From contig JABLXD010000019.1 in NCBI GenBank assembly GCA_013178285.1, forward strand, positions 1 to 36,222: a DNA stretch of 36,222 nt. Direction: 5' to 3'. The stretch comes from Methanofastidiosum sp. GTDB taxonomy: Archaea; Methanobacteriota_B; Thermococci; Methanofastidiosales; Methanofastidiosaceae. Positions 24,890 through 32,512 of the stretch are shown in pieces (within the stretch, counting starts at the first letter, position 1; each line of letters starts with the position of its first letter). The position numbers and the translations under genes are program-made. The notes beneath the pieces are model-generated. The model had not been told where the DNA came from. It was given only the letters and a program-made list of their open reading frames with translations, and ran no database searches.

Positions 24890-26389
24890 TTATTTTTTCT
24901 TTATATAATTGTTGTATCCGAAGTATCCACCTACTAACAATACAACTATTAGCCCTATAATTACCCCTATTCTTATATTACTTATTGATTTTTCGACAGG
25001 AACATCAATGTTCTTTTGGAACAGATATACATTTAGATCCTGTTTTTCTTTGTCGCCGACTGCCCTAATCCTTAGATTTAGTTGGTATGTCTTTTCTTCT
25101 GCTATTGATTTTATATCGGTGCTTAACACTACTTCTGCCTCTTGTCCTGGTTCTAAGACCCCAATATAATCATTTTTAGATGTGAAGTCAAAAGGCTGCT
25201 CCGACCTTTCAATCGCCTCAACAATTATTGATTCAGCCTTCTCTTCTCCCGTGTTTACTATTGTGAGGTAGATCTTTGCACTTCCTCCTGCTCTTACTGT
25301 TTCTGGAACAAGTCGATATTCGGTGATTTCAAGTTCCGGTTTTCCTTTTACATCCAAGTTCAATTCAAACTCTTCTTTTAGGAGATTATTGGAAGAATCC
25401 CTGTACTCTACAAACATTGGAATCTTGTAAGTCATTTTCTTTGCTTCTTTGTCAACATTTATTAGAAATTCTGCATCCTTTGCCTGCCCACCTGAAAGTG
25501 TTCCTAGATTATATGAGCTTTCATAAGATTTTGATAATGAAAAAGGCTCTTCTAGATCAAGATAAGCTTTAACATATTTTGCACCTTCGGTCCCCTGATT
25601 TGCCAGATTTACTTTTATCTTCACATTTTCATTTCCTGGCCTTATAGTTTCTGGAGCAGAAGAGAAGTTAACTACCATTAATTCTGTTCTTCCACTCACC
25701 CGAAGACCAAACTGGATTGTATACGGTCTTGGATATGGGGTTGTCCCATCATAGAAGTAAAGTACAAGGGTCATGGGATAGTTACCGGCTGTTATTTTTT
25801 CATTTGCCCTGAGCTTGAATGAAAGCAAACTTTCTGTACCCGCATCAAAATCTCCTATATAAATGGAATCAGAAGTATTCTCAGGCATAAAAGGAACTAT
25901 TGTGCCTGCAGGCGGAACAGTCAAACTCGCTTTCACTGTGTATGCTTTCATTGAACCTTCATTAGAAAGCAGGATTTCTAGATCAAAGGCTTCTCCAGGT
26001 TCTACGCTTAAAGGATTTGTTTTTACCTCATTTATAACAAATTCATACTGGCTTCTACCTATCTTATAGCCGACCGGCCCTTTGATTATTACATTGACTC
26101 CAACTTTTGAAACGTCAATTAGATTTATCGTTATATCATTTACTTTAAGGGAGTCCCCTTCTGATATATAGACTCCAAGCGGACCAATAGGTGCACTCCC
26201 CTCTAGCACCATAAACGATGCTATAGTGTCTTTGTAATCTGTAAGTGCTAAAGCATAAGGCCCGACAAAGATAAATTCGTTATCATAAAGGTATCCTGAA
26301 TAAATCACTGAATCTGTACTTGCATTAGCGCTTGGCGCTAAAACACTCATTAAAAAAACTCCAATTAAAAAAATATTAATCTTTTTCAT
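24890..26389 (-). CDS. COG1361-type CARDB-repeat surface protein with membrane anchor
   Basis: The protein has 499 residues. The signal peptide is about 1-24 (ending PSANAS). A roughly 100-residue N-terminal domain is followed by three successive CARDB/NEW3-like beta-sandwich domains near 120-230, 235-345 and 352-455. Each domain starts with an (S/P)AE(T/P)-like lead such as SAPETIRPGNENVKI or LVPETVRAGGSAKI and has the LxNxG turn (LSNEGSMKA, LANQGTEGA, IVNTGEEKA). One C-terminal transmembrane helix (about 474-492) ends NNYIKKK. COG1361 proteins are often encoded with RND-type exporters in archaea; this one probably works outside the membrane with the permease encoded just upstream. The strongest ribosome-binding site of the operon (GGAGGTATattATG) precedes it, and its start overlaps the permease stop by 14 bases. 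Confidence 0.8.
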   Translation of the reverse strand: MKKINIFLIGVFLMSVLAPSANASTDSVIYSGYLYDNEFIFVGPYALALTDYKDTIASFMVLEGSAPIGPLGVYISEGDSLKVNDITINLIDVSKVGVNVIIKGPVGYKIGRSQYEFVINEVKTNPLSVEPGEAFDLEILLSNEGSMKAYTVKASLTVPPAGTIVPFMPENTSDSIYIGDFDAGTESLLSFKLRANEKITAGNYPMTLVLYFYDGTTPYPRPYTIQFGLRVSGRTELMVVNFSSAPETIRPGNENVKIKVNLANQGTEGAKYVKAYLDLEEPFSLSKSYESSYNLGTLSGGQAKDAEFLINVDKEAKKMTYKIPMFVEYRDSSNNLLKEEFELNLDVKGKPELEITEYRLVPETVRAGGSAKIYLTIVNTGEEKAESIIVEAIERSEQPFDFTSKNDYIGVLEPGQEAEVVLSTDIKSIAEEKTYQLNLRIRAVGDKEKQDLNVYLFQKNIDVPVEKSISNIRIGVIIGLIVVLLVGGYFGYNNYIKKK

Positions 26390-27455
26390 AATATACCTCC
26401 ATCTTTCTCTTAATTAAATTTTTCGTATCTTGAAATACTTTTTCTTGAATTACCAAAAAGGAGGGCAAGAATATAAGCGTTACCCCCATGCAACTGAAAA
26501 CTCCAATGAATAACATCTTTCCCATTGTATCCAGTATGGATAAAGATCCAGCTAACATTGCAATAAATCCAAATCCCGCAACAATAGATGATACAACAAT
26601 CGGTTCAACGACTCCTTCAAGAGTCCTAATTATCTTTTCAACAATTATTGGCGTTCTTTCAAGGTTATATCTGTTTATAGTCTGTATCGCAAAGTCTATC
26701 CCGATACCTGCCATCATTGAAATAACGCCGACAAGTTCAGAACTTAATGATATCCCTGCAAATCCGGATATTCCCATCATCCATACTATACCAACTCCTA
26801 CACATATTAAAGGCATTATACCATACCTTATTGATCTGAATGTTAGAATAACGCACAATAAGACTCCTATCATACCAAATGTTGATATCTTTGACATCTC
26901 AGGCAGAATTATATTCGTGAGTTCCCTATTCATTGCTATATCTCCGCCTGCTTGAACGTTCAATGTAGTTTTTGATATAATAGATTTTACATCATCATAC
27001 ACCACGATATCATCTACACCTTTCAAAACGCTAAGTCTTATCACCATATACCCAAGGCTATCTGAAACTTCAATTCTGTTTTTTAATTCTTCTTTTGGCA
27101 AATAGATATCTTCAAGTCCAATGTCAAAGGAAGAATCTTCAATTCCATAGACATTTATTAACTCTTGATTCAAAAGATATGCTTCTCTCAATACGTCCGG
27201 AGAGAATACGTTTTCCGAGTTGATTACAACTATAATTGAATTATATCTTTCAAACTTATCTTCCATTTTCATGAATACTTGTATCTCTTCAATGTCATTA
27301 GGTAGCTGTGACATATCGTCTCCTTGCTCTATTTTGATGAGAGAGATACCCGCACCTAAAATTATAGTTATTATAAATGATAATATTAGGAATCTCTTGG
27401 GATATTTCCCATGCAGTTCTGAAAAATCTTTTATCAATTTATCGTAATTTGGCAT
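26376..27455 (-). CDS. RND superfamily permease, C-terminal half (HAE3/MMPL type)
   Basis: The protein has 359 residues with one half of the RND/HAE3 fold: TM1 near 22-40 (FLILSFIITIILGAGISLI), an extracytoplasmic loop domain (about 42-185), then five helices near 190-340. The transport-relevant aspartate is in MAGIGIDFAIQTINRYNLE (TM4-equivalent). A standard HAE3 exporter is one protein with both halves and about 12 helices. This half starts only one codon after the stop of the other half and is in the same reading frame. The ATG at 27455 has a poor ribosome-binding site (GGTAG, three bases away) compared with its neighbours, so it depends on reinitiation or readthrough. Substrate is unknown; family members export lipids, hopanoids or hydrophobic compounds. 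Confidence 0.8.
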   Translation of the reverse strand: MPNYDKLIKDFSELHGKYPKRFLILSFIITIILGAGISLIKIEQGDDMSQLPNDIEEIQVFMKMEDKFERYNSIIVVINSENVFSPDVLREAYLLNQELINVYGIEDSSFDIGLEDIYLPKEELKNRIEVSDSLGYMVIRLSVLKGVDDIVVYDDVKSIISKTTLNVQAGGDIAMNRELTNIILPEMSKISTFGMIGVLLCVILTFRSIRYGIMPLICVGVGIVWMMGISGFAGISLSSELVGVISMMAGIGIDFAIQTINRYNLERTPIIVEKIIRTLEGVVEPIVVSSIVAGFGFIAMLAGSLSILDTMGKMLFIGVFSCMGVTLIFLPSFLVIQEKVFQDTKNLIKRKMEVYYEKD

Positions 27456-27458
27456 ATG

Positions 27459-27461
27459 CTA
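27459..27461 (-). other. In-frame TAG separating two RND halves
   Basis: The gene read from 28541 meets TAG here, then one CAT codon, then ATG 27455, all in one frame. If the TAG were read through, a single 721-residue protein of normal HAE3 length would result. TAG is used as an ordinary terminator elsewhere in this window (padR, the prenyl synthase, FAH, AAA ATPase and Tes-type genes), so special decoding cannot be assumed. Confidence 0.7.
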
Positions 27462-28541
27462 CCACTCCCTCAAAGCCATAATTGAAGGCAAGAATACCAA
27501 TGCCCCAACAAGGCAGCTTATAATCCCTAATGATAAGGCAGTTCCTAGATGGACCATCATTGGCATGGAGGAAAGGGCCAGTGCCATAAATCCAGCAACG
27601 GTTGTTGAACTAGAGCCTATAGTTCCTCTACCAACCCCTGCAACCATGGCAACTATTCTTTCTTGATTGGGTTTACCTTTCTTAGATTCCTCGTTGTAAC
27701 GCAATACCATGAATATCCCGTATTCTGCGCCCAAACCAATAACAATAGCTCCAACACTTGCTGTAACTAGGCTTATTGGTATCCCAATATAGGATAAAAT
27801 ACCTGCGGTCCATAAAATTCCACAAATGAGGGGGATTATAACAAAGAATGATTTGAATCTCAATATCAAAGTCAGTAAAATAAATACTATAATTGCAGAT
27901 ATTGCCATAGTTTTTAATGAGTCTTCTCTCAAAATTCTGAGGATAGTTTTATTCAGTACAGGGGAACCTGTTATAGTATAATTAAGTCCATACAACTCGA
28001 CTTTTTCAGTTTCTTCATTTACTATGTCAATAGCAGTTTGAATCTCTTCTTCCCCTCTTACTCCTCCCATTTTTACCATTACAATTGCTGAAGTATAATC
28101 TTTAGATATCAATCCTGGCATAGTTTTTGCAACCTCTCTTAAAGTTGCATCGTCTGAAGGTATGCCTCTAAAGATAGAATAATAGACTGTTCCGGGGCCT
28201 ATCACATCAATTATTTCAGGCCTAGATTTTAATCTGTTTTCTAACTCATATATGCTCTCAAGGCTTTCTTTATTCCTTATGTCATTTACAACATCAAAAT
28301 TAGTTTCCAAGAGTATTATTATTCCTTCCTCTTCACCAAATTCACTGTTAATTATATTTTGAGTTCTTATAACATCAAAGTTTTGAGGTAATTCTTTCAT
28401 AAAGTCAGATTCAAAACGTAAATTTAAGGCGCCAAATGATAGGAAAACAGTGATTAGTACCATTGAAATAACGATGATTTTACTGTATTTGTATTCAATT
28501 AGTGCAAGTTTGCCAAAAAGAGTATCTTTAAGTTCTCTCAT
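27459..28541 (-). CDS. RND superfamily permease, N-terminal half (HAE3/MMPL type)
   Basis: The protein has 360 residues. TM1 is near 20-38 (IIVISMVLITVFLSFGAL), followed by a periplasm-equivalent domain (about 40-210), then five helices from 215 to the end. In the TM4-equivalent, GLGAEYGIFMVLRYNEE has Glu where HAE3 proteins usually have Asp; the acidic proton-relay position is kept as the longer side chain. Together with the next gene it makes a complete 12-helix exporter. The start is set by GGTGTaggaATG, which overlaps the padR stop, so padR and the permease are translationally coupled and probably co-regulated by PadR. The termination codon is TAG, discussed separately. Confidence 0.82.
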   Translation of the reverse strand: MRELKDTLFGKLALIEYKYSKIIVISMVLITVFLSFGALNLRFESDFMKELPQNFDVIRTQNIINSEFGEEEGIIILLETNFDVVNDIRNKESLESIYELENRLKSRPEIIDVIGPGTVYYSIFRGIPSDDATLREVAKTMPGLISKDYTSAIVMVKMGGVRGEEEIQTAIDIVNEETEKVELYGLNYTITGSPVLNKTILRILREDSLKTMAISAIIVFILLTLILRFKSFFVIIPLICGILWTAGILSYIGIPISLVTASVGAIVIGLGAEYGIFMVLRYNEESKKGKPNQERIVAMVAGVGRGTIGSSSTTVAGFMALALSSMPMMVHLGTALSLGIISCLVGALVFLPSIMALREW

Positions 28542-28543
28542 TC

Positions 28544-28888
28544 CTACACCTCAAAAACTTCCTTTAAAAAATCTTCATAATAAAGGAGGTCTTCTTTTAA
28601 GCTACCCATTTTCTCATTTAGCTTTATATCTCCTTTCGGAGTAATTTTATAAAATTTTTTACCTCTTGAACCTTTATTTGTTTCTTTAATTAACCCTTCA
28701 GATGCCATCAACATTATTTTAGGATAAATTAATGCCGGAGAAGGTTTCCAGGCTTCTTTTGATCTACTTTCAAACTCTTTTATGATATCGTAACCACATA
28801 GTTCCTTCTTACTAAACAACCAAAGGATAAATGTATCAATTTGAATTTGAAAATAATGAAAACTTTTATGAAATCGTACAAATGTCAT
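28544..28888 (-). CDS. PadR family transcriptional regulator
   Basis: This 114-residue winged-helix repressor of the PadR type has an N-terminal helix leading into FILWLFSKKELCGYDIIKEFE, the recognition region PSPALIYPKIMLMASEGLI and the wing GKKFYKITPKG, followed by a short C-terminal dimerisation helix. PadR proteins typically repress their own operon and an adjacent efflux pump and release on ligand binding. Here it is the first gene of a padR-RND-RND-CARDB-S-layer unit. The start follows GGTGCgaatATG, and a 23-base palindrome overlies the predicted transcription start, fitting autorepression. The inducing ligand is unknown. Stop is TAG. Confidence 0.85.
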   Translation of the reverse strand: MTFVRFHKSFHYFQIQIDTFILWLFSKKELCGYDIIKEFESRSKEAWKPSPALIYPKIMLMASEGLIKETNKGSRGKKFYKITPKGDIKLNEKMGSLKEDLLYYEDFLKEVFEV

Positions 28889-28897
28889 ATTCGCACC

Positions 28898-28920
28898 GAC
28901 ATATCATATTCTGATATATC
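28898..28920. promoter_or_regulatory. Palindromic operator at the padR operon promoter
   Basis: GACATATCA-TATTC-TGATATATC gives nine-base arms with one mismatch (six perfect inner pairs) around a five-base spacer. It lies 10-32 bases before the padR ATG and about 20-40 bases past the TATA box, over the predicted transcription start. Binding here would block initiation, as expected of an autoregulatory PadR. Confidence 0.55.
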
Positions 28921-28936
28921 ATTAACAAATAGGAGC

Positions 28937-28946
28937 TATATAAATT
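28937..28946 (-). promoter_or_regulatory. TATA/BRE promoter of the padR-RND operon
   Basis: On the minus strand the sequence reads CGAAAAATTTATATAGC, a good archaeal BRE plus TATA box. Counting about 26 bases gives a start near 28914, leaving a short leader that contains the ribosome-binding site. Confidence 0.55.
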
Positions 28947-28965
28947 TTTCGTTCTCTAAAAAATA

Positions 28966-30261
28966 TTAGCCAACAATCTTTTCCCATTTTTTAAGTTTTA
29001 GTACTTTTGAAAGTGTTGAGCCTCTCTTTATCTCTTCTCTGATTCTATTCTCCTTTTCCTTTACGTCAAGACTTCTATTTATTATTTCTTGTGCCTCTTC
29101 TTGAGGTATCACTACGACGCCACTGTCATCTCCAATTATATAGTCTCCTTTGTTTACTTTAAGTCCACCACATACAACTTCGCAACCTATTTCTCCAAAA
29201 CCTTTAGGATCTCCTGCATCTGGAACCTCATATCTTGCGAATACGGGAAAACGTATTTCTTTGAGGTCATCTACATCCCTTACAGCGCCATCTATTACAA
29301 CGCCACCAAGTTTTCTCATGAATGCACTCCAAGTTGCAAGCTCTCCCCAGATAGCAATATTGCCAGAATTGGCGTCTATCACAAGAATATCTCCTTCTTC
29401 TGCTAGATCAATTGCTTCAACAGCTTTTGCCCAGTCTCCATTCATAGTCTTAACTGTCAAGGCTTTTCCTGCCATTCTGATTCCGGGAATGACTGTATGT
29501 ATGCCCTTCATTGCGCCTCCTCTGTGCATGGCATCCGATACATTTGAAGAAGAAACTTTTTTTAGAGCTTCAATAAGTTCTTCTTTTTTATATTTTCTAA
29601 ACTCTAAACTTTCAATCGGTTTTCTGAGATCAACGCTCTTTCTTACTATTTTTGTAGCCTCTAATAGATTAGAAGCTTTGGTAATTGCACCGCCTACTAT
29701 GACTATATCAGCGCCAGCGGAAACTACGTCCGGTATATTTTCAGAGTTTAATCCTCCTGCAGTTGCAATAGTAATGTTCACAGCTTCCTTAACGTCTTTT
29801 ATATCCTGTAACGGATTTTCACCCTTCATCTGTTGATCAATACCCACATGAATACAGACATATTTTGCACCCATTTTCTGCACTTCAGCAGCTCTGTCCA
29901 CTTTGTTTTTGACATTGATTAAATCAATCATTATTTCTGAATTATACTTTTTTGCAGCCTTGATTGCTTCTTTAATTGTGCTGTCATCAGAAGCACCTAA
30001 AATTGAGACTATGTCAGCACCAGCTTTTGATGCCATCTCAGTTTCAAAATCTCCCGTATCCATGGTCTTCATATCTGCTATAATTTTTTTATCAGGAAAA
30101 ATGTGCTTTAGTTCTCTTATTGCTTCCATACCCTCACTTTTTATAAGGGGGGTTCCAGCTTCAATCCAGTCTATACCTCCTGGAACAGCTTCTTTTGCCA
30201 TAGAAATAGCTCTGTCAAGATTTAATATATCCAATGCAAGTTGAAGTATTATTTTACTAAT
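28966..30261 (-). CDS. Bifunctional hexulose-6-phosphate synthase / RraA-like fusion, apparent ATT start
   Basis: The protein has about 431 residues from an ATT codon at 30261 (422 if the in-frame TTG at 30234 is used). Domain 1 (about 1-215) is hexulose-6-phosphate synthase of the OMP-decarboxylase family: DWIEAGTPLI, DMKTMDTGDFE with the catalytic Asp-x-Lys-x-x-Asp, HVGIDQQ, and the phosphate loops ATAGGL and IVGGAI. Domain 2 (about 225-420) is RraA/4-hydroxy-4-methyl-2-oxoglutarate-aldolase-like, with SDAMHRGGAM, WGELATWSA and GGVVIDGAVRD. This fusion is known in methanogens, where HPS supplies ribulose 5-phosphate or handles formaldehyde; the role of the RraA part is unsettled. Without the nine codons before TTG the first beta strand (KIILQLALDIL) would be cut, so the upstream start is favoured. 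Confidence 0.9.
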   Translation of the reverse strand: MSKIILQLALDILNLDRAISMAKEAVPGGIDWIEAGTPLIKSEGMEAIRELKHIFPDKKIIADMKTMDTGDFETEMASKAGADIVSILGASDDSTIKEAIKAAKKYNSEIMIDLINVKNKVDRAAEVQKMGAKYVCIHVGIDQQMKGENPLQDIKDVKEAVNITIATAGGLNSENIPDVVSAGADIVIVGGAITKASNLLEATKIVRKSVDLRKPIESLEFRKYKKEELIEALKKVSSSNVSDAMHRGGAMKGIHTVIPGIRMAGKALTVKTMNGDWAKAVEAIDLAEEGDILVIDANSGNIAIWGELATWSAFMRKLGGVVIDGAVRDVDDLKEIRFPVFARYEVPDAGDPKGFGEIGCEVVCGGLKVNKGDYIIGDDSGVVVIPQEEAQEIINRSLDVKEKENRIREEIKRGSTLSKVLKLKKWEKIVG

Positions 30262-30264
30262 AGA

Positions 30265-30270
30265 ATCACC
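30265..30270 (-). promoter_or_regulatory. Ribosome binding site GGTGAT for the ATT-started fusion gene
   Basis: GGTGAttctATT has the same geometry (GGTGN, four bases, start) as the ATG-started neighbours (GGTGTcaaaATG, GGTGGgcatATG, GGTGTaggaATG). It overlaps the TGA of the upstream phosphopantothenate synthetase gene, indicating coupling. No ATG, GTG or TTG exists in frame between this site and the HPS first strand. Confidence 0.6.
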
Positions 30271-31024
30271 TTTTACTCATTTTTTCTTCCCAATGAATAA
30301 GATTATCTTTCATAATCTGAATAGACCTCTTAATATTATCTCCATTGTCAAATATTAACTCGTCTACATTATCTGTTTTCTTAATTTTTTTAATCTCTTC
30401 AATAAGTTTTGGAATAGCTCTAACTACATTGTCAACTATTGTTATGTCCGCACATAAAGAAGTTCTTGAAAGTGGATTTAGGTCGATTGCAATAATCTTC
30501 TTTCCCATTTTCTTAAGGGCCAGTGCTCTGTCTCCATCCTCTAAAGGAACAATTACAGCATCAGAAGAAAAAATGCCTTCATTTGAAACTTTCCCCCTAA
30601 GTGAGTCAAGTCCGGGTATCGATTTATTAGCATTTTCTCCAACACCTAAAATATTAGTTGCCCCATGCTGCTCAAGTCTTTTTTTAATCTTAGTTTCTCT
30701 TTCATAAGTTCTATAAAAAAGATTGATTTCTATTTTCAAAGGAACAATTTTTGATAACTCAACAATCTCATTTGGAACAAGACAAGCAATATTTCCATTT
30801 ACCGATATCACTGGATTAGCAGCTCTGCATAATATTATGGCCGCAGCTTTAATGGCTTTGTTCGCCTCTTCTGTAGTTGTTTCCCCTATAAAGTAATCAA
30901 AAGCTTCTCCTCTACCATGAGCTGCAATTCCAACTTCCGAAATAATTCCCTCTTTAAGGCAATCTTTTACCTTTTCTCTTAATACAAGGGATTCGTAACG
31001 GGGGTGACTTTTTGGCACTTTCAT
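30266..31024 (-). CDS. 4-phosphopantoate--beta-alanine ligase (archaeal phosphopantothenate synthetase)
   Basis: This 252-residue protein belongs to the archaea-specific DUF137 family, which joins 4-phosphopantoate and beta-alanine with ATP to give 4'-phosphopantothenate. Conserved family segments are present: HPRYESLVLREK at the N-terminus, AAHGRGEAFDYFIGE near 33-47, PVISVNGNIACLVP near 72-85, and DLNPLSRTSLCADITIVDN near 180. It lies directly after pantoate kinase (eight bases apart), which makes its substrate, and before the HPS/RraA gene. The start is secured by GGTGTcaaaATG. Its TGA lies inside the next gene's ribosome-binding site. Confidence 0.92.
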   Translation of the reverse strand: MKVPKSHPRYESLVLREKVKDCLKEGIISEVGIAAHGRGEAFDYFIGETTTEEANKAIKAAAIILCRAANPVISVNGNIACLVPNEIVELSKIVPLKIEINLFYRTYERETKIKKRLEQHGATNILGVGENANKSIPGLDSLRGKVSNEGIFSSDAVIVPLEDGDRALALKKMGKKIIAIDLNPLSRTSLCADITIVDNVVRAIPKLIEEIKKIKKTDNVDELIFDNGDNIKRSIQIMKDNLIHWEEKMSKR

Positions 31025-31032
31025 TTTGACAC

Positions 31033-31911
31033 CTATATTAAACCTTTAGCTATTTCAGAAACAACTATGTCTCCTTTGATATCTATCAAACTTTCCAATA
31101 CTTTATTTTTATCTTCTTCGTTAATAAATGTAAATGCTCCCTGCCCAATCATAATCCCAGAAGCATTGAAACTATTAATTTCACTAATTATTTCAACTAG
31201 TTCTAAAATTTCTTTAGAGATAATACCTGTTTTATAACTAAAGATTTTTGAGCATTCCATCAATTTTTCAACATTGGGTTCGCTAATTAATCTGTTCAGT
31301 AATTTAGTTCCGCATTTTTCAATTATTTTTATCTTTTCAGGATTTTTTAAGATGCTTTCTGTTTTTTTAGTTCCAAGGCTTATGGCAAGCACCTTAAGAT
31401 TATTTGCTTGAATATTTTCAATTACGCCATCAATACCTGGACTTTTCCTTATTTCAATGCCTCCCTTTACTTCTGCCACAACATCCCCAAGGCCGCTAAA
31501 ATTTCTTACTTCAGTTTCATGTGCACTTCTTATGCACTCATAATCTGAAATTCGTATCAAATCCTTAATTGAAAAGCAAATTCCAAGAGCAGCTGAAGCA
31601 GAAGCTCCAAATCCAGATTCAATTGGCACATCACTTTCATGTTCTATTAAAACATCCCTTTCTATAAAATAATCTGGATATCTCTCAATTATTAGATTGA
31701 TACAGTCCAAAGATACGGGGGCATTTGTCGTTTTTCCATTTATCTTGATATCAATTGAACCATTTCCTTTAGCTACATTAACTTTAGTTCTAAGGCCAGA
31801 AGAAAGCGAAACTCCTGCTCCGGTAGAACCTGTTTTAAAATAGTCCTCACTAAAGAATGGAACGAAGAATCCAGTTATATGGGAAGGAACATAATACTCT
31901 GAACTGTACAT
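31033..31911 (-). CDS. Pantoate kinase (GHMP family, archaeal)
   Basis: This 292-residue GHMP-fold kinase phosphorylates pantoate to 4-phosphopantoate in the archaeal CoA route that replaces bacterial pantothenate synthetase/kinase order. N-terminal SHITGFFVPFF and TGSTGAGVSLS are characteristic of the pantoate kinase family, and the ATP loop is IESGFGASASAALGI near 97-111. The C-terminal GHMP motif region is near 250-265 (NASGIMIGQGAFTF). The start ATG 31911 has only a weak upstream GGCG and lies ten bases after the flavodoxin stop, so it is probably coupled. The immediate neighbour encodes the next enzyme of the pathway. Confidence 0.9.
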   Translation of the reverse strand: MYSSEYYVPSHITGFFVPFFSEDYFKTGSTGAGVSLSSGLRTKVNVAKGNGSIDIKINGKTTNAPVSLDCINLIIERYPDYFIERDVLIEHESDVPIESGFGASASAALGICFSIKDLIRISDYECIRSAHETEVRNFSGLGDVVAEVKGGIEIRKSPGIDGVIENIQANNLKVLAISLGTKKTESILKNPEKIKIIEKCGTKLLNRLISEPNVEKLMECSKIFSYKTGIISKEILELVEIISEINSFNASGIMIGQGAFTFINEEDKNKVLESLIDIKGDIVVSEIAKGLI

Positions 31912-31921
31912 AAAACGCCTT

Positions 31922-32455
31922 TTAGATACCTTTAAGTTTATTCACGAACTCAATACACCTAGTTCTATCAAGTTTATTCATCACAGGCATAAAAATTAAA
32001 TCTTCTTTCTTTACATCTTTCCCAATTTCTTTTAAGAAGTTCACTATTCTATCCTGGTCATTTTCATCGAGTATTTTAGGATTAAAAACTCCTCCCATGA
32101 CTTCCTCTAAAACAATATTTTCCTTTGGAAGCTCTCTTTTTAGAATATCAAGATTAAATTTGCCGCCTATTTGTTTTCCACGATATTCTGCCTCTTCCAG
32201 ATCATTACATACAACAAAAATTGCAATCTTTTTTTGTTTAAGTTCTTCTTTGAATTTTTCTATAAACTTACTTATACTTTCCAGAGGTTTATCATCATAG
32301 TCAGGAGAACCAATAACTATCAATGAGTAATCTTTAATTGAAGTTATCTCTGAAGCTTTCTTTACTTCGATATCTTTCATCTCTTCAGATATCCAACCTG
32401 TAATTATCTCAGTTGAACCGTATTTTGTATCGTATACTAAGAGATTGTTAGTCAT
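31922..32455 (-). CDS. Flavodoxin-like protein (HemG-type flavodoxin domain)
   Basis: The protein has 177 residues. The FMN phosphate loop appears as YDTKYGSTEII near 8-18, with the second loop VIGSPDYDDKPL near 46-57 and CNDLEEAEYRG in the ribityl/isoalloxazine region. It is most like the flavodoxin-domain proteins grouped with protoporphyrinogen oxidase HemG (COG4635) and is somewhat longer than simple flavodoxin. Being first in a CoA-biosynthesis operon, it might supply electrons to a pathway enzyme, but no canonical archaeal CoA step needs flavodoxin, so this is open. The start is fixed by GGTGGgcatATG. It is divergent from coaBC with 57 bases between. Confidence 0.8.
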   Translation of the reverse strand: MTNNLLVYDTKYGSTEIITGWISEEMKDIEVKKASEITSIKDYSLIVIGSPDYDDKPLESISKFIEKFKEELKQKKIAIFVVCNDLEEAEYRGKQIGGKFNLDILKRELPKENIVLEEVMGGVFNPKILDENDQDRIVNFLKEIGKDVKKEDLIFMPVMNKLDRTRCIEFVNKLKGI

Positions 32456-32485
32456 ATGCCCACCTATTTAATTAAAATAATAACA

Positions 32486-32497
32486 ATTTTTATAAAG
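32486..32497 (+). promoter_or_regulatory. TATA box region for coaBC (possibly bidirectional)
   Basis: TTTTTATAAAGA ends about 16 bases before ATG 32513 and is centred about 22-26 bases before it, fitting leaderless transcription. The near-symmetric TTTATAAA core could also drive the minus-strand flavodoxin-pantoate kinase operon, whose transcript would then start near its own ribosome-binding site. Confidence 0.4.
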
Positions 32498-32512
32498 ATT
32501 TAGGCCATTTCT

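Noticed and set aside
26488-26955. 155-codon open frame antisense to the RND permease
   Set aside because: Ile/Pro/Thr-rich complement of membrane helices, a typical shadow of hydrophobic coding sequence.
27459-27461. Firm claim of pyrrolysine at the RND amber codon
   Set aside because: No pyl genes or methylamine methyltransferases are in the window, and TAG ends several other genes normally; kept only as one option.
29150-29836. 228-codon open frame antisense to the HPS/RraA gene
   Set aside because: It lies wholly opposite strongly conserved HPS and RraA motifs, has low-complexity Ser/Ala/Ile/Pro composition and no start signal; it is a shadow frame.
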